Positions 9,598 through 21,065 are shown, counted from the stretch's first letter. The stretch is DNA of 64,000 bases from Nocardioides sp. SYSU D00038 (GCF_016924665.1 NZ_JAFFJT010000007.1:62001-126000); one strand, 5' to 3'. Notes: a model not told the origin generated them from the sequence alone. Program-made: numbers and translations.

Positions 9598-9614
9598 GCC
9601 CGCCCGGCGCGCCG
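9582..9614. terminator. bidirectional hairpin between convergent genes
   Basis: CGGCGCGCCGGGC is followed after TGA by its near-perfect complement with one bulged base. It spans the DUF4032 stop codon and lies just before the convergent ATPase stop at 9620. A terminator role is inferred; there is no U-tract. Confidence 0.45.
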
Positions 9615-9619
9615 CGCGG

Positions 9620-10702
<1,083 letters not shown>

Positions 10703-10754
10703 TTTCTCTTGTTTCCCTTCACCGGCAGGTACGTGCCGGACGATCCGTAGTGAA

Positions 10755-10768
10755 GTGACGTGGGTCAC
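10755..10768. promoter_or_regulatory. inverted repeat in divergent ABC promoter region
   Basis: GTGAC-GTGG-GTCAC is a perfect inverted repeat in the 193-base gap between the divergent ATPase and the sugar-binding protein gene. It could be an operator controlling both directions. No regulator gene is adjacent. Nothing else clear was seen in the gap apart from the strong ribosome binding site AGGAGGGAGG before 10896. Confidence 0.4.
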
Positions 10769-10895
10769 CCTAGACGGTGTGACCCCGGTCCTGACCAGCG
10801 GCTTCCGAGGGGTGGACCGGGTTTGGGGGGCTTCCCAGCGGGACATCGGTAGGACACAGTCTGAGTGACGCACACCACACAGGAGGGAGGGCCAC

Positions 10896-12230
10896 ATGAC
10901 GCAGCCCTCGTACGCGACGGCACCGGGAGCCCGCCGACGGCGGCGCGGCAGAGGCCTGGCGGCGGTGGCGATCGGGGTCCTGGCAGCCGGGCTGCTCAGC
11001 GCCTGCTCGGGTGACTCCGGCAAGCCGGTGCTGAACTGGTACGTCAACCCGGACGGGGTCACCACCCTGACCGAGCTGGCGAAGCAGTGCAGCACCGATG
11101 ACTACGACATCGAGATCCAGCTGCTGCCCTCCGGTGCGACCGACCAGCGCACCCAGCTCGCGCGCCGGCTCGCCGCCAAGGACGGCTCCACCGACCTGAT
11201 GAGCCTCGACCCGGTCTTCGTGGCCGAGTTCGCCAACGCCGGCTGGCTGGAGCCGCTGCCCGAGGACGTCGCCGCCACGGCCACCGACGAGGACGTGCTC
11301 GAGGGCGCGGCCGACACCGTCACCTGGGACGACAAGGTCTACGCCTTCCCCCAGTGGGCCAACACCCAGGTGCTCTGGTACCGCAAGTCCCTCGCCGAGG
11401 CGGGCGGGCTCGACATGGCGAAGCCGGTCACCTGGGAGCAGGTCATCGACGCCGCGGCCGAGGGCGGCGGCACGGTCGGCGTGCAGGCCAACAAGTACGA
11501 GGCCTACGTCGTGTGGATCAACGCGCTGGTCCAGGGGGCGGGCGGCAACATCATCACCGACAACGAGGCCGGCAAGGACGCCTCGGTCGACATCGACTCC
11601 GAGGCCGGTGCCGCGGCCGCGACCGTGATCCAGAAGCTCGCGCGCTCCGAGGCAGCGCAGCCCGACCTCACCACCTCCAACGAGGGCACCAGCCTCGGGC
11701 TGATGTTCGGCGACTCGCCCGGCGAGTTCATGACCAACTGGACCTTCGTCTACAAGAACTACGAGGGCCTCATCGAGAGCGGCGACATCACCCAGGAGGA
11801 CTTCGACGACCTCGGCTGGGCCCGCTACCCCGCCACCGTCGAGGGTGAGGAGTCCAAGCCCCCGATCGGCGGCATCGACATCGGGGTGGGCGCCTACTCC
11901 AAGCACCGCGACTTCGCCCTCGAGGCCGGGGAGTGCGTCACCACGAGCGAGGCGCAGGTGCAGCTAGCCGTCAACGAGGGCCTGATGCCCGCCCGGGCGT
12001 CGGCGTACGACGCACCCGAGCTCACCGAGGCCTACCCCGCCGACCTGCTGGAGCTGTTCCGCACCAGCATCGACAGCGGCGGCCCGCGGCCCAAGAGCGC
12101 CTACTACGCGACGATCTCGGCCGCGCTGCAGAGCGTGTGGCACTCGCCCCGCTCGGTCGACCCCGACAAGACACCGGGTGAGTCGGCGAAGTTCCTGAAG
12201 GACGTCCTGGAAGGGAAGGCCCTGCTGTGA
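10896..12230 (+). CDS. extracellular sugar-binding lipoprotein, LpqY-like
   Basis: 444 residues. A twin-arginine-like RRRRRGRG stretch precedes a hydrophobic signal and the lipobox LLSAC (Cys at about residue 34), so it should be a surface lipoprotein. The rest is a family 1 solute-binding protein; ATDQRTQLARRLAAKDGSTD and YAFPQWANTQVLWYRK are typical of the trehalose/maltose-type group. The gene order binding protein, two permeases, ATPase equals lpqY-sugA-sugB-sugC of mycobacteria. An alpha-glucoside such as trehalose is a reasonable guess for the ligand, not shown. Very strong ribosome binding site AGGAGGGAGG. Confidence 0.85.
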   Translation: MTQPSYATAPGARRRRRGRGLAAVAIGVLAAGLLSACSGDSGKPVLNWYVNPDGVTTLTELAKQCSTDDYDIEIQLLPSGATDQRTQLARRLAAKDGSTDLMSLDPVFVAEFANAGWLEPLPEDVAATATDEDVLEGAADTVTWDDKVYAFPQWANTQVLWYRKSLAEAGGLDMAKPVTWEQVIDAAAEGGGTVGVQANKYEAYVVWINALVQGAGGNIITDNEAGKDASVDIDSEAGAAAATVIQKLARSEAAQPDLTTSNEGTSLGLMFGDSPGEFMTNWTFVYKNYEGLIESGDITQEDFDDLGWARYPATVEGEESKPPIGGIDIGVGAYSKHRDFALEAGECVTTSEAQVQLAVNEGLMPARASAYDAPELTEAYPADLLELFRTSIDSGGPRPKSAYYATISAALQSVWHSPRSVDPDKTPGESAKFLKDVLEGKALL

Positions 12231-13183
12231 CCAGCACCTACGTCGCCACGGCGGGCGAGCGCGAGAAGCGCGGTGGGAAGAAGCCGGACCTGGTCGAGAG
12301 CGACCGGATGCGGGCCGAGAACAGCCTCGGGCGCAAGCTCGTGGTGCCGGCGATCGTGGTGATGCTCATCGTCACCGCGTTCCCGATGCTCCGCGCGCTC
12401 TACCTGTCGCTGTTCACCTACTCGCTGACCGCTCCGGAGGACCGCGAGTTCGTCGGCCTCTCCAACTACCTCACGGCCCTGACCGACCCGCTGTTCTGGC
12501 GCGACACCGGCGTCACCGTGCTCTACATGCTGGTGACCGTCGCGGTGGAGCTGGTGATCGGGTTCGCGTTCGCGATGGTGATGCACCGGGTGATCTTCGC
12601 CCGGGGGGTGATCCGGACCTCGATCCTGATCCCCTACGGCATCATCACCGTGGTCTCCGGCTTCGCGTGGCAGTTCGCGTTCAGCTACCAGAACGGCTTC
12701 GTCAACGGCTGGTTGCCGTTCCTCGACAGCGACTTCAACTGGTTCGGGGAATCGACGCCGGCGATCATCGCGATCATGATCTCGGAGATCTGGAAGACCA
12801 CGCCGTTCATGTCGCTGCTGCTGCTGGCCGGCCTGGCGCAGGTCTCCGAGGACATGCTCGAGGCCGCCCAGGTGGACGGCGCCACCTGGTGGCAACGGCT
12901 GTGGAAGGTGATCCTGCCGAACATGCGCGCCGCGATCATGGTGGCGGTGCTGTTCCGGGCGCTCGACGCCTACCGGATCTTCGACAACATCGCCGTGATG
13001 ACGGCCGGTGCGGTCAACACCGAGTCGATCTCGTTCCTGACCTACCGCCAGACGATCGAGCAGTTCCAGCTCGGCATCGGGTCGGCGCTCTCGGTGCTGC
13101 TGTTCCTCTCGGTGCTGCTGATCGCGTGGCTGATCGTGAAGCTGTTCAAGGTCGACCTGGCCGCGGCCCGGCAGGAGGGATGA
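12227..13183 (+). CDS. sugar ABC transporter permease, MalF/SugA type
   Basis: 318 residues with about six transmembrane helices after a charged N-terminal tail of about 35 residues. The EAA docking loop is at about residue 210 (EDMLEAAQVDGATWWQRLWK). It is one half of the membrane channel of the sugar importer. The GTG start overlaps the stop of the binding protein gene (GTGA at 12227-12230), so synthesis is coupled. The next permease starts five bases after its stop. Confidence 0.9.
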   Translation: MTSTYVATAGEREKRGGKKPDLVESDRMRAENSLGRKLVVPAIVVMLIVTAFPMLRALYLSLFTYSLTAPEDREFVGLSNYLTALTDPLFWRDTGVTVLYMLVTVAVELVIGFAFAMVMHRVIFARGVIRTSILIPYGIITVVSGFAWQFAFSYQNGFVNGWLPFLDSDFNWFGESTPAIIAIMISEIWKTTPFMSLLLLAGLAQVSEDMLEAAQVDGATWWQRLWKVILPNMRAAIMVAVLFRALDAYRIFDNIAVMTAGAVNTESISFLTYRQTIEQFQLGIGSALSVLLFLSVLLIAWLIVKLFKVDLAAARQEG

Positions 13184-13187
13184 CGCC

Positions 13188-14018
13188 ATGCGCAAGGTAG
13201 GGACACTCCTCGGCACGCTCCTCATCCTGGTCTGGTGCCTGCTGCCGGTGGCCTGGATCATCTCGCTGTCGTTCAAGTCGCAGACCGCGATCACCAACGG
13301 CAGCCCCGGCTTCTTCCCCAGCGGCGGCGACGGGGCCGGCTGGCAGAACTACAAGGACGTCCTCGACAACGAGCAGTTCCGCAGGGCGATCTTCAACTCC
13401 ATCGGCATCAGCCTGATCGCCACGCTGCTGTCGGTGATCGTGGCCACGCTGGCCGCCTACGCGATCGCCCGGCTGGAGTTCCGCGGCAAGAAGTTCGTGC
13501 TGACGATGGCGCTGGCGATCGCGATGTTCCCGGTCGTCTCGCTGGTGGGCCCGCTGTTCGACATGTGGCGCACCTTCGGCCTCTACGACACCTGGCCGGG
13601 GCTGATCATCCCCTACATGTCCTTCACGCTGCCGCTGGCGATCTGGACCCTGTCGGCGTTTTTCCGGGAGATCCCGTGGGAGCTCGAGCAGGCGGCCCAG
13701 GTCGACGGCGCGACGCCGTGGCAGGCGTTCCGCAAGGTGATCGTGCCGCTGGCGGCGCCGGGTGTGTTCACCGCGGCGATCCTGACGTTCTTCTTCGCGT
13801 GGAACGACTTCGTCTTCGGGATCTCGCTGACCTCGACCGAGAGCGCGAGACCGATCCCGGCCGCGCTGTCGTTCTTCGTCGGGGCCGACCCGTTCAACCG
13901 GCCGGCGTCGCTCCTCGCCGCGGGGGCCGTCGTGTCGACGATCCCGATCATCATCATCGTCCTGATTTTCCAGCGCAAGATCGTCGCCGGCCTGACCTCC
14001 GGCGCAGTGAAGGGTTGA
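13188..14018 (+). CDS. sugar ABC transporter permease, MalG/SugB type
   Basis: 276 residues with six predicted transmembrane helices. The periplasmic segment FFPSGGDGAGWQNYKDVLDN and the EAA loop (WELEQAAQVDGATPWQAFRK, about residue 165) are typical of MalG-type subunits. It pairs with the 12227-13183 product to form the channel. GCAGGAGGGATGACGCC provides the ribosome binding site ahead of ATG 13188. Only four bases separate its stop from the following ATPase gene. Confidence 0.9.
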   Translation: MRKVGTLLGTLLILVWCLLPVAWIISLSFKSQTAITNGSPGFFPSGGDGAGWQNYKDVLDNEQFRRAIFNSIGISLIATLLSVIVATLAAYAIARLEFRGKKFVLTMALAIAMFPVVSLVGPLFDMWRTFGLYDTWPGLIIPYMSFTLPLAIWTLSAFFREIPWELEQAAQVDGATPWQAFRKVIVPLAAPGVFTAAILTFFFAWNDFVFGISLTSTESARPIPAALSFFVGADPFNRPASLLAAGAVVSTIPIIIIVLIFQRKIVAGLTSGAVKG

Positions 14019-14022
14019 TTCC

Positions 14023-15267
14023 ATGGCTGCCATCGAGATGAAGAACATCGTGAAGAAGTACGGCGACGGCTTCCCGGCCGTCAACGACGTCTCCATCACC
14101 GTGGCGGACGGGGAGTTCGTCATCCTCGTCGGCCCGTCCGGCTGCGGGAAGTCGACCCTGCTGCGGATGATCGTCGGGCTCGAGGACATCACCGAGGGCG
14201 ACATGGTGATCGGCGGCAAGCGGGTCAACGACCTCGCACCCCGCGAGCGCAACCTGGCCATGGTGTTCCAGAACTACGCGCTCTACCCGCACCTCACCGT
14301 CTACGAGAACATCGCGTTCCCGCTGCGGCTCGCCGGGGCACCCGACGCCGAGATCGACGAGAAGGTGCGCCGGGCCTCGAGCACCCTCGAGCTCGACGAG
14401 CACCTGGACCGCAAGCCGGGCAACCTGTCGGGCGGCCAGCGGCAGCGGGTCGCGATGGGCCGCGCGATCGTGCGCGACGCCGACGCGTTCCTGTTCGACG
14501 AGCCGCTGTCGAACCTCGACGCCAAGCTGCGCGGCCAGATGCGCAGCGAGATCTCGCGCCTGCAGAAGAAGCTGGGCATCACCACGGTCTACGTCACCCA
14601 CGACCAGACCGAGGCGATGACGCTGGGCGACCGGGTCGCGGTGCTCAAGCGCGGCGTGCTGCAGCAGCTGGCCTCGCCCCGCGAGCTCTACACCAACCCG
14701 GGCAACCTGTTCGTGGCCGGGTTCATCGGCTCGCCGCCGATGAACTTCCTGCCGGCGAAGGTCGACGGCACCTCGGTGGAGCTGCCGTTCGGCACCGTGG
14801 AGATCCCGGCCGACAAGGCCGAGAAGGCGTCCGGGCGCGGCCTGCTCATCGCCGGCATCCGGCCCGAGCACTTCGAGGACGCCAGCGTCGTCGACTCCGG
14901 CCGCCAGGGCTCCACCTTCCGCGCCACCGTCGACGTCGTCGAGTGGCTGGGCAACGAGGCCTACGCCTACATCCCCTTCGAGGCGCCCCCGGAGGTGCAG
15001 GAGCAGCTCCAGCAGCTCGAGCGCGACCTCGACGGCGACAGCCTGCGCACCCAGCTCGTCGTCTCGCTCGACGGCTCCAGCACGGTCGCCGAGGGCGACG
15101 AGGCCGAGATCTGGGTCGACACCACCAAGATGCACCTGTTCGACCCGTCCACCGGCGAGAACCTCACCGTCGACCTGGACAACGCCGGCGAGATCCCGGC
15201 GCTGGCCCAGCGCACCGCGGCGGCGCCCGACGGGCCGACGACCCCGTCGGAGAGCGCGACCGCCTGA
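14023..15267 (+). CDS. sugar ABC transporter ATP-binding protein (UgpC/SugC type)
   Basis: 414 residues, somewhat longer than the usual 360-390. Walker [11 protein letters not shown]-loop [14 protein letters not shown], signature [13 protein letters not shown] and Walker [13 protein letters not shown] are intact; the C-terminal regulatory domain from about residue 240 has an insertion (about 320-350, rich in Glu and Gln) and an extended tail of Ala, Pro and Thr. It is the last gene of the binding protein-permease-permease-ATPase operon and the natural partner of those permeases. It is a paralogue of the divergent ATPase at 9620-10702. Confidence 0.9.
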   Translation: MAAIEMKNIVKKYGDGFPAVNDVSITVADGEFVILVGPSGCGKSTLLRMIVGLEDITEGDMVIGGKRVNDLAPRERNLAMVFQNYALYPHLTVYENIAFPLRLAGAPDAEIDEKVRRASSTLELDEHLDRKPGNLSGGQRQRVAMGRAIVRDADAFLFDEPLSNLDAKLRGQMRSEISRLQKKLGITTVYVTHDQTEAMTLGDRVAVLKRGVLQQLASPRELYTNPGNLFVAGFIGSPPMNFLPAKVDGTSVELPFGTVEIPADKAEKASGRGLLIAGIRPEHFEDASVVDSGRQGSTFRATVDVVEWLGNEAYAYIPFEAPPEVQEQLQQLERDLDGDSLRTQLVVSLDGSSTVAEGDEAEIWVDTTKMHLFDPSTGENLTVDLDNAGEIPALAQRTAAAPDGPTTPSESATA

Positions 15268-15290
15268 TCCACCCGCCCGCGCGGTCTCGC

Positions 15291-15315
15291 GGCTCCCCGG
15301 CTCAGCCGGGGAGCC
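15291..15315. terminator. perfect hairpin between convergent genes
   Basis: GGCTCCCCGGC-TCA-GCCGGGGAGCC: 11-base arms with a three-base loop that is the reverse-strand stop codon of the DUF1707 gene. It sits between the ATPase stop (15267) and that gene, so it can act in both directions. No U-tract, as is common in high-GC actinobacteria. Confidence 0.6.
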
Positions 15316-15919
15316 CGGGGTGGCCGTCCGGCCGGTGCTTGCGCTCGACGTTCACGCCGCCCCAGAACGCGAAGCCGCGCACCCGCAGCCGCGGCGAGGA
15401 CGGGCCGAGGCGCGCCTCCACCAACCCGGATGGGCCGGAGTAGCCGCCCATGATCCCGGTGCCCTCGATGACCACGTCGACGTCGGGGCCGACCACCACG
15501 TGGGCGCCGCCCATGACCGCGTTGACGGTCAGCACGACCTCGGGGGCGGCGAACCGCGCCAGCCGCAGGTCGAGGTTCGCGCCGCCCATCATCGCGACCA
15601 CCGTCATCCGTGCCGGCACCGTCCACACCCCGGTGCGGTCCAGGCCGCTCAGCACCGCGAAGTGGCGCTCCTGCTCGCCGGAGCCGGGGGCGACCGCGGT
15701 CGTCGCGCGGGAGGGCAGATCGGCGACGAGCGGCGCGAGGTCGGCGTAGACCTTGGCGGCGTAGGCCGCCTCCAGCCGCTGGTCGAGCTCGTCGAGGTCG
15801 AGGCGGCCCTCCCCCGCGGCGTCGCGCAGCACCTCGGCGACCTGGTGGCGGTCGGCGTCGGAGATCCGCAGGCGGGACCGCTCGTCGCCCTCGTCCGGAA
15901 GCCGGAGCTCTCCCACCAT
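15302..15919 (-). CDS. DUF1707 and LiaF-like domain protein
   Basis: 205 residues. The N-terminal part ([20 protein letters not shown], then [20 protein letters not shown]) is the actinobacterial DUF1707 domain. The C-terminal part from about residue 105 ([19 protein letters not shown]) resembles the beta-rich cell wall-active antibiotics response domain of LiaF/YvqF proteins, with repeated GGA and GG turns. No transmembrane segment is evident. Related domain pairs are thought to sit at the envelope stress interface, but no function is established. It is divergent from the class I fumarase with 36 bases between starts. Confidence 0.8.
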   Translation of the reverse strand: MVGELRLPDEGDERSRLRISDADRHQVAEVLRDAAGEGRLDLDELDQRLEAAYAAKVYADLAPLVADLPSRATTAVAPGSGEQERHFAVLSGLDRTGVWTVPARMTVVAMMGGANLDLRLARFAAPEVVLTVNAVMGGAHVVVGPDVDVVIEGTGIMGGYSGPSGLVEARLGPSSPRLRVRGFAFWGGVNVERKHRPDGHPGLPG

Positions 15920-15955
15920 GCGGCCAGCCTAGGCGGTGCGGGATACTCCTCGTTC

Positions 15956-17662
15956 GTGGCGACGACTCCCGACTTCCTCTACTCCGACCTGCTGCCCCTG
16001 GGCGAGGACGACACCCCCTACCGGCTGGTGACCACCGAGGGCGTCTCGACGTTCGAGGCCGGCGGCCGCACCTTCCTCCAGGTCGACCCCGCGGCCATCC
16101 GGCGGCTCACCGCCGAGGCGATGCACGACATCTCCCACTTCCTGCGGCCGGCCCACCTGGCACAGCTGCGGCGGATCATCGACGACCCGGAGGCGTCGGG
16201 CAACGACCGGTTCGTGGCGCTCGACCTGCTGAAGAACGTCAACATCTCCGCCGGCGGCGTGCTGCCGATGTGCCAGGACACGGGCACCGCGATCGTGATG
16301 GGCAAGAAGTCCGAGGGCGTGCTCACCGGCGTCGACGACGCCGAGGCGGTCTCGCGCGGCGTCCACGACGCCTACACCCGGCTGAACCTGCGCTACTCCC
16401 AGCTGGCGCCGCTGACGACGTACGAGGAGAAGAACACCGGCACCAACCTCCCGGCCCAGGTCGAGATCTACTCCACGCCGCAGACGAGCGGGAAGCCCGA
16501 GTACAAGTTCCTGTTCATGGCCAAGGGCGGCGGCTCCGCCAACAAGTCGTTCCTGTTCCAGGAGACCAAGGCGGTGCTCAACCCCCAGCGGATGCTGGAG
16601 TTCCTCGACGAGAAGATCCGCTCGCTCGGCACCGCCGCCTGCCCGCCGTACCACCTCGCCGTGGTCATCGGCGGCACGTCGGCTGAGTTCGCGCTCAAGA
16701 CCGCCAAGTACGCCTCGGCCCACTACCTCGACCACCTGCCGACCGAGGGCTCGATGAGCGCCCACGGTTTCCGCGACCTCGAGCTGGAGCAGCAGGTGCT
16801 GGAGCTGACCCAGTCGTTCGGCATCGGTGCGCAGTTCGGCGGCAAGTACTTCTGCCACGACGTCCGCGTCGTCCGGCTGCCCCGCCACGGCGCCTCGTGC
16901 CCGGTGGCGATCGCGGTGTCGTGCTCGGCCGACCGGCAGGCCCTCGGGAAGATCACGCCCGAGGGTGTCTTCCTCGAGCAGCTCGAGACCGACCCGGCGC
17001 AGTACATGCCCGACGCCGGCGTGGCCGAGGACATCGCCGGCGCCGGGGACGGGCAGGGCGTGGTGCAGATCGACCTCAACCAGCCGATGGCCGACATCCT
17101 CGCGGAGCTGTCCCGGCACCCGGTCAAGACCCGGCTCTCGCTCACCGGTCCCCTGGTGGTGGCCCGCGACATCGCGCACGCCAAGATCAAGGAGCGGCTC
17201 GACGCCGGCGAGGAGATGCCCGCCTACCTGCGCGACCACCCCGTCTACTACGCCGGGCCCGCCAAGACGCCCGAGGGGATGGCCTCGGGCTCGTTCGGGC
17301 CGACCACCGCCGGCCGGATGGACTCCTACGTCGAGCAGTTCCAAGCGGCCGGCGGCTCGATGGTGATGCTCGCCAAGGGCAACCGCTCCGCGGTCGTCAC
17401 CCGGGCCTGCGCGACCCACGGCGGCTTCTACCTCGGCTCGATCGGCGGGCCGGCCGCCCGGCTGGCCCAGGACTGCATCAAGAGCCAGGAGGTGCTGGAG
17501 TACGCCGAGCTCGGCATGGAGGCGGTCTGGCGGATCGAGGTCGAGGACTTCCCGGCGTTCATCGTGGTCGACGACAAGGGCAACGACTTCTTCACCGACC
17601 CCTCCGGCACCGTCACGGTGCCGCTCGGGGGGATCCGGGTCCGGTCGGCCGAGCGGGGCTGA
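15956..17662 (+). CDS. fumA: class I (iron-sulfur) fumarate hydratase
   Basis: 568 residues, the length of E. coli FumA/FumB. Cysteines expected to hold the 4Fe-4S cluster are seen in [12 protein letters not shown] (about residue 105), TAACPPYHL (about 224) and the [20 protein letters not shown] region (about 304-318). It catalyses reversible hydration of fumarate to malate in the TCA cycle and is normally oxygen-sensitive. The GTG at 15956 follows a GATACT box by eight bases, and the protein begins with the family-typical [14 protein letters not shown] class II fumarase gene lies only 2 kb downstream, so the genome has two unrelated fumarases side by side. Confidence 0.93.
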   Translation: MATTPDFLYSDLLPLGEDDTPYRLVTTEGVSTFEAGGRTFLQVDPAAIRRLTAEAMHDISHFLRPAHLAQLRRIIDDPEASGNDRFVALDLLKNVNISAGGVLPMCQDTGTAIVMGKKSEGVLTGVDDAEAVSRGVHDAYTRLNLRYSQLAPLTTYEEKNTGTNLPAQVEIYSTPQTSGKPEYKFLFMAKGGGSANKSFLFQETKAVLNPQRMLEFLDEKIRSLGTAACPPYHLAVVIGGTSAEFALKTAKYASAHYLDHLPTEGSMSAHGFRDLELEQQVLELTQSFGIGAQFGGKYFCHDVRVVRLPRHGASCPVAIAVSCSADRQALGKITPEGVFLEQLETDPAQYMPDAGVAEDIAGAGDGQGVVQIDLNQPMADILAELSRHPVKTRLSLTGPLVVARDIAHAKIKERLDAGEEMPAYLRDHPVYYAGPAKTPEGMASGSFGPTTAGRMDSYVEQFQAAGGSMVMLAKGNRSAVVTRACATHGGFYLGSIGGPAARLAQDCIKSQEVLEYAELGMEAVWRIEVEDFPAFIVVDDKGNDFFTDPSGTVTVPLGGIRVRSAERG

Positions 17663-17686
17663 CCCCGTCGGTCGGGCGGGTCAGCC
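17657..17686. terminator. hairpin between convergent genes
   Basis: GGCTGACCC and GGGTCAGCC are perfect 9-base arms around a 12-base loop. The structure spans the fumarase stop codon (17660-17662) and the stop of the convergent small gene (17681-17683). A terminator role is inferred. Confidence 0.5.
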
Positions 17687-17920
17687 GCTGAGGCCGCGGC
17701 GCGGCTTGCGCTTGAACAGCGTCTTCCACCACGGGTCCGCGGCACCCCGGTTGGGGTTGGCGTTGGGGCCGGCGGGGCCCTCGTCGGCGTGGCCGGACTC
17801 GTCGCTGGGGTTGCCGGCCACCGCCTGGTCGTCCGAGATCGGGGTGTCGGCGGAGCCGGGGTCGAGCGAGGTGACCTCGCTGACCTGGCCGTCGTCGCTG
17901 GCGTCGTGTTCCCGGGGCAT
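17681..17920 (-). CDS. hypothetical acidic small protein
   Basis: 79 residues starting MPREHDASDDGQVSEV. Rich in Asp, Gly, Pro and Ser, predicted disordered for the first 60 residues, then a conserved-looking basic end (DPWWKTLFKRKPRRGLSG). No family recognised and no signal peptide. The Trp-Trp-Lys plus basic end could touch membrane or nucleic acid, but this is speculation. It converges with the fumarase gene and is divergent from the zinc-ribbon gene. Confidence 0.5.
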   Translation of the reverse strand: MPREHDASDDGQVSEVTSLDPGSADTPISDDQAVAGNPSDESGHADEGPAGPNANPNRGAADPWWKTLFKRKPRRGLSG

Positions 17921-17993
17921 GCGTGGCCGGTATCCGGAACCCTCGCCGGCACACGTGCGTTGGGCAGGGTGACCCACCGAGGAGGAGAGCCCC

Positions 17994-18281
17994 ATGCGTT
18001 GCCCCACCGACGAGACCACGCTCATGATGAGCGAGCGCAGCGGCATCGAGATCGACTACTGCCCCACCTGCCGGGGCGTGTGGCTCGACCGCGGCGAGCT
18101 CGACAAGATCATCGAGCGCTCGCTCACGCAGCCCGGGCCGCCCCCGGCCCAGCCCGGTGGCCAGCAGCCTGGTGGTCAGCAGTACCACCAGCCGCCGCCG
18201 CCGCAGCAGCACTACGGCGGCCAGCAGCAGTACTACAAGAAGAAGCGCAAGGAGAGCTGGCTCAGCGAGCTGTTCGACTGA
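17994..18281 (+). CDS. TFIIB-type zinc-ribbon protein
   Basis: 95 residues. The N-terminal zf-TFIIB (PF13453-like) domain has paired cysteines, MRCPTDETTL and YCPTCRGVWLDRGEL, which should bind one Zn2+. The middle is a low-complexity Pro-Gln-Gly-Tyr linker (about residues 48-80), and the end is basic then SWLSELFD, a short amphipathic tail common in this group. Function unknown; such proteins are widespread and usually small. The ribosome binding site GAGGAGAG lies just before ATG 17994. Its last 20 bases overlap the convergent lipoprotein gene. Confidence 0.85.
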   Translation: MRCPTDETTLMMSERSGIEIDYCPTCRGVWLDRGELDKIIERSLTQPGPPPAQPGGQQPGGQQYHQPPPPQQHYGGQQQYYKKKRKESWLSELFD

Positions 18282-18954
18282 GCGCGGCTCGGCCGAGCAG
18301 GGCCTCGAACGCCGCGCCCATCCGCGCGGTCTCGGCCGTCGAGCCGGTCAGCCCGGGGCGCACCAGCTGGAGGGTGGCGAACCAGCCGTCGCGGCAGGCC
18401 TGCCCCGACAGCAGCTGGGGCGCGGCGGCCGGTGCGGCGGAGACGTACCAGTCCCGGGCCCCGGCGACGCCGTTGAGCGCCAGCAGCCGCTCGAAGAGCC
18501 GGCAGGCACGATCGCCCTTGAGCGCGCGGCCGGCCGAGACCGCGCTCGCACCGCGCCGCAGCCAGGCCAGGTCGGGGTCGCCGGCGTGCGCCCCCGACTC
18601 CTCCAGGGCGGCGACCGCCTCGGGGAGTCCCTCGGCCCACTCCGACGCGGGCACCGCCCCGAGCTGGAGGCCCACCTTGGTGGGCCGGCCCCACACGCAG
18701 ACCCTGGTGCCGCCGTCGCCGGCCTTCTCGCGGGCCAGGGGCAGCGGCTTCCCGGCGAGGGCCCGGACCTCCTCGGGCGTGAGCAGGGAGCAGAGGTCGG
18801 TCTGCGGCGACGCGGCTCGGGACACCGGGGGCTCGGACGCACCCGGACCGTCGACCGTTCGGTCGTCGCCGCCCTGGTCGCCGCAGCCCGCGAGGAGCGG
18901 CAGCGTGAGCAGCGCTGCCACCAGGTGGGCGCCCCAGCGCCGAGCAGAAGTCAC
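18262..18954 (-). CDS. secreted lipoprotein, DUF3558-like
   Basis: 230 residues from the GTG at 18954. The N-terminus is a signal peptide with the lipobox LLAGC (about residues 20-24), so it should be membrane-anchored outside the cell. [20 protein letters not shown] and a later VCVWG pattern are like DUF3558 lipoproteins of actinobacteria, which have no assigned function. Four Cys residues in the mature part could form disulfides. The GACCAT box seven bases upstream suggests a leaderless message. It is divergent from the 18970 gene with only 15 bases between starts. Confidence 0.7.
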   Translation of the reverse strand: MTSARRWGAHLVAALLTLPLLAGCGDQGGDDRTVDGPGASEPPVSRAASPQTDLCSLLTPEEVRALAGKPLPLAREKAGDGGTRVCVWGRPTKVGLQLGAVPASEWAEGLPEAVAALEESGAHAGDPDLAWLRRGASAVSAGRALKGDRACRLFERLLALNGVAGARDWYVSAAPAAAPQLLSGQACRDGWFATLQLVRPGLTGSTAETARMGAAFEALLGRAALSRTAR

Positions 18955-18969
18955 GAACAGGATGGTCCC

Positions 18970-19659
18970 ATGCCGGAGCACGTCGAGGTAGCGCGGTCCG
19001 AGTCGGAGCGGGGCGAGCTGGTGCTGCGCTCGCGCCGCGACGCCGAGGGCGGGCCGAGCGCGCTCGAGCTCCGCGCCAACGGCGTCTTCGTGATGGACAC
19101 CGTCGAGGTCGGCACCGAGCGGGCGCTGGCCGCCGCGGCGCTGGCGCTGGTCGAGCGCCCGGCGCGGGTGGTCGTGGGCGGGCTCGGGCTGGGCTTCACC
19201 ATGCACGAGGTGCTGGCCGACGCCCGGGTGGAGCGCTGCGCGGTGGTCGAGATCGAGGAGGCGCTGGTCGGCTGGATGCGCGACGGCACCATCCCCCACG
19301 GGCCGGCCCTGCTCGCCGACGAGCGCGTCGTGGTCGTGGTCGCCGACATCGCGGTCGCGCTCGCCGAGGCGCCCCCGGCGTCGTACGACCTGGTGCTGCT
19401 CGACGTCGACAACGGCCCCGGCTACCTGGTCCACGACGCCAACGCGGCGCTCTACGACCGTCCGGCGCTGGAGTCGGCCCGCGCTGCGCTCGCGCCCGGC
19501 GGGGCGCTGGCGGTGTGGTCGGCCGACGAGGCGCCCCAGCTCGCGGCCACCCTGGAGGCGGTGTTCGGCGCGGCCGAGGCGGTGCCGCTGCCGGTGCGGC
19601 TGCAGGACCGCGACGAGCACTACTGGCTCTACGTCGCCCGAGTACCGTCGGGGTCGTGA
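18970..19659 (+). CDS. spermidine-synthase-like methyltransferase-fold protein
   Basis: 229 residues. A Rossmann-type motif [16 protein letters not shown] (about residues 62-77), then the acidic ligand residue in [13 protein letters not shown] and [17 protein letters not shown] match the spermidine synthase fold. The family includes polyamine synthases and SAM methyltransferases; the substrate cannot be read here. The N-terminal beta domain of true spermidine synthase is reduced to about 45 residues. Its TGA overlaps the fumC GTG (GTGA at 19656), so the two genes are cotranslated. Confidence 0.75.
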   Translation: MPEHVEVARSESERGELVLRSRRDAEGGPSALELRANGVFVMDTVEVGTERALAAAALALVERPARVVVGGLGLGFTMHEVLADARVERCAVVEIEEALVGWMRDGTIPHGPALLADERVVVVVADIAVALAEAPPASYDLVLLDVDNGPGYLVHDANAALYDRPALESARAALAPGGALAVWSADEAPQLAATLEAVFGAAEAVPLPVRLQDRDEHYWLYVARVPSGS

Positions 19660-21059
19660 GCGACTCCACCCAGCACAGCCAGGACTTCCGCGTCGAGCAC
19701 GACTCCATGGGCGAGGTCAGGGTGCCGGCCGACGCCCTGTGGCGGGCCCAGACCCAGCGCGCGGTCGAGAACTTCCCGATCAGCGGCACCCCGATCGAGC
19801 CGCGCCTGGTGCACGCCATCGGGCACGTCAAGGCGGCCGCCGCCGTGGCCAACGGCGAGCTCGGGGTGCTCGCCGCCGAGCAGGCCGAGGCGATCGCCAC
19901 CGCGGCCCGCGCGGTGGCCGCCGGCGAGCACGACGCGGCGTTCCCGATCGACGTCTTCCAGACCGGCTCGGGCACCAGCTCCAACATGAACGCCAACGAG
20001 GTGATCGCGACCCTCGCCTCGCGGGCCGGCGTCGACGTCCACCCCAACGACCACGTCAACGCCAGCCAGTCGAGCAACGACACCTTCCCGACCGCCATCC
20101 ACGTCGCCGCGACGCTGGCGGTCGTCGACGACCTGCTGCCGGGTCTCGCGGTGCTGCACGGCTCGCTGGCCACGAAGGCCGAGGAGTGGGCGGGCGTGGT
20201 GAAGTCGGGCCGCACCCACCTCATGGACGCCACGCCGGTGATGCTCGGCCAGGAGTTCGGCGGCTACGCCGCCACCCTGGCCTACGCCGCCGAGCGGCTC
20301 GAGGCGGTACTGCCGCGGGTGCGCGAGCTGCCGTTGGGCGGCACGGCGGTCGGCACCGGCATCAACACCCCGGCCGGCTTCCCCCAGCGGGTGATCGAGG
20401 AGCTCGGCCGGGCCACCGGGCAGCCGTTCACCGAGGCGCGCAACCACTTCGAGGCCCAGGGCACCCGCGACTCGCTGGTCGAGCTCAGCGGCGTGCTGCG
20501 GACCATCGCGGTGGGCCTCACCAAGATCTGCAACGACCTGCGCTGGATGGGCTCCGGGCCGACCACCGGCCTGGCCGAGCTGCACCTGCCCGACCTCCAG
20601 CCCGGGTCGAGCATCATGCCGGGCAAGGTCAACCCGGTGCTGCCCGAGGCGACGCTGATGGTGTGCTTCCAGGTCGTCGGCAACGACGCAGCCGTGACCG
20701 CGGCCGGCGCCAGCGGCAGCTTCGAGCTCAACGTCGCGATGCCGGTGATGGCCCGCAACGTGCTGGAGTCGACCCGGCTGCTCGCCAACGCCTCCCGGCT
20801 GCTGGCCGAGCGCTGCGTCGACGGCATCACCCCCGACGTGGAGCGGATGCGGGCCTACGCCGAGTCGTCGCCCTCGGTGGTGACGCCGCTGAACAAGCAC
20901 ATCGGCTACGAGGCCGCGGCGAAGGTCGCCAAGCAGGCGCTGGCCGACGGTGCGACCATCCGCGAGACGGTGCTCCGGCTCGGCTACGTCGAGCGCGGCG
21001 AGCTCACCGAGGCCGAGCTGGACGAGGCGCTCGACGTGGAGCGGATGACGCGCCCCTGA
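19656..21059 (+). CDS. fumC: class II fumarate hydratase
   Basis: 467 residues, matching the usual 460-470. Family motifs include [27 protein letters not shown], the catalytic loop signature [12 protein letters not shown] (about residue 318) and [15 protein letters not shown]. It interconverts fumarate and malate without an iron-sulfur cluster and so is oxygen-stable. The GTG start is placed by overlap with the upstream TGA and by [20 protein letters not shown] preceding the first conserved block. Its stop is seven bases from the convergent transglycosylase-like gene, with a small CTGACC/GGTCAG hairpin between. Confidence 0.95.
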   Translation: MSDSTQHSQDFRVEHDSMGEVRVPADALWRAQTQRAVENFPISGTPIEPRLVHAIGHVKAAAAVANGELGVLAAEQAEAIATAARAVAAGEHDAAFPIDVFQTGSGTSSNMNANEVIATLASRAGVDVHPNDHVNASQSSNDTFPTAIHVAATLAVVDDLLPGLAVLHGSLATKAEEWAGVVKSGRTHLMDATPVMLGQEFGGYAATLAYAAERLEAVLPRVRELPLGGTAVGTGINTPAGFPQRVIEELGRATGQPFTEARNHFEAQGTRDSLVELSGVLRTIAVGLTKICNDLRWMGSGPTTGLAELHLPDLQPGSSIMPGKVNPVLPEATLMVCFQVVGNDAAVTAAGASGSFELNVAMPVMARNVLESTRLLANASRLLAERCVDGITPDVERMRAYAESSPSVVTPLNKHIGYEAAAKVAKQALADGATIRETVLRLGYVERGELTEAELDEALDVERMTRP

Positions 21060-21065
21060 CCCCGG

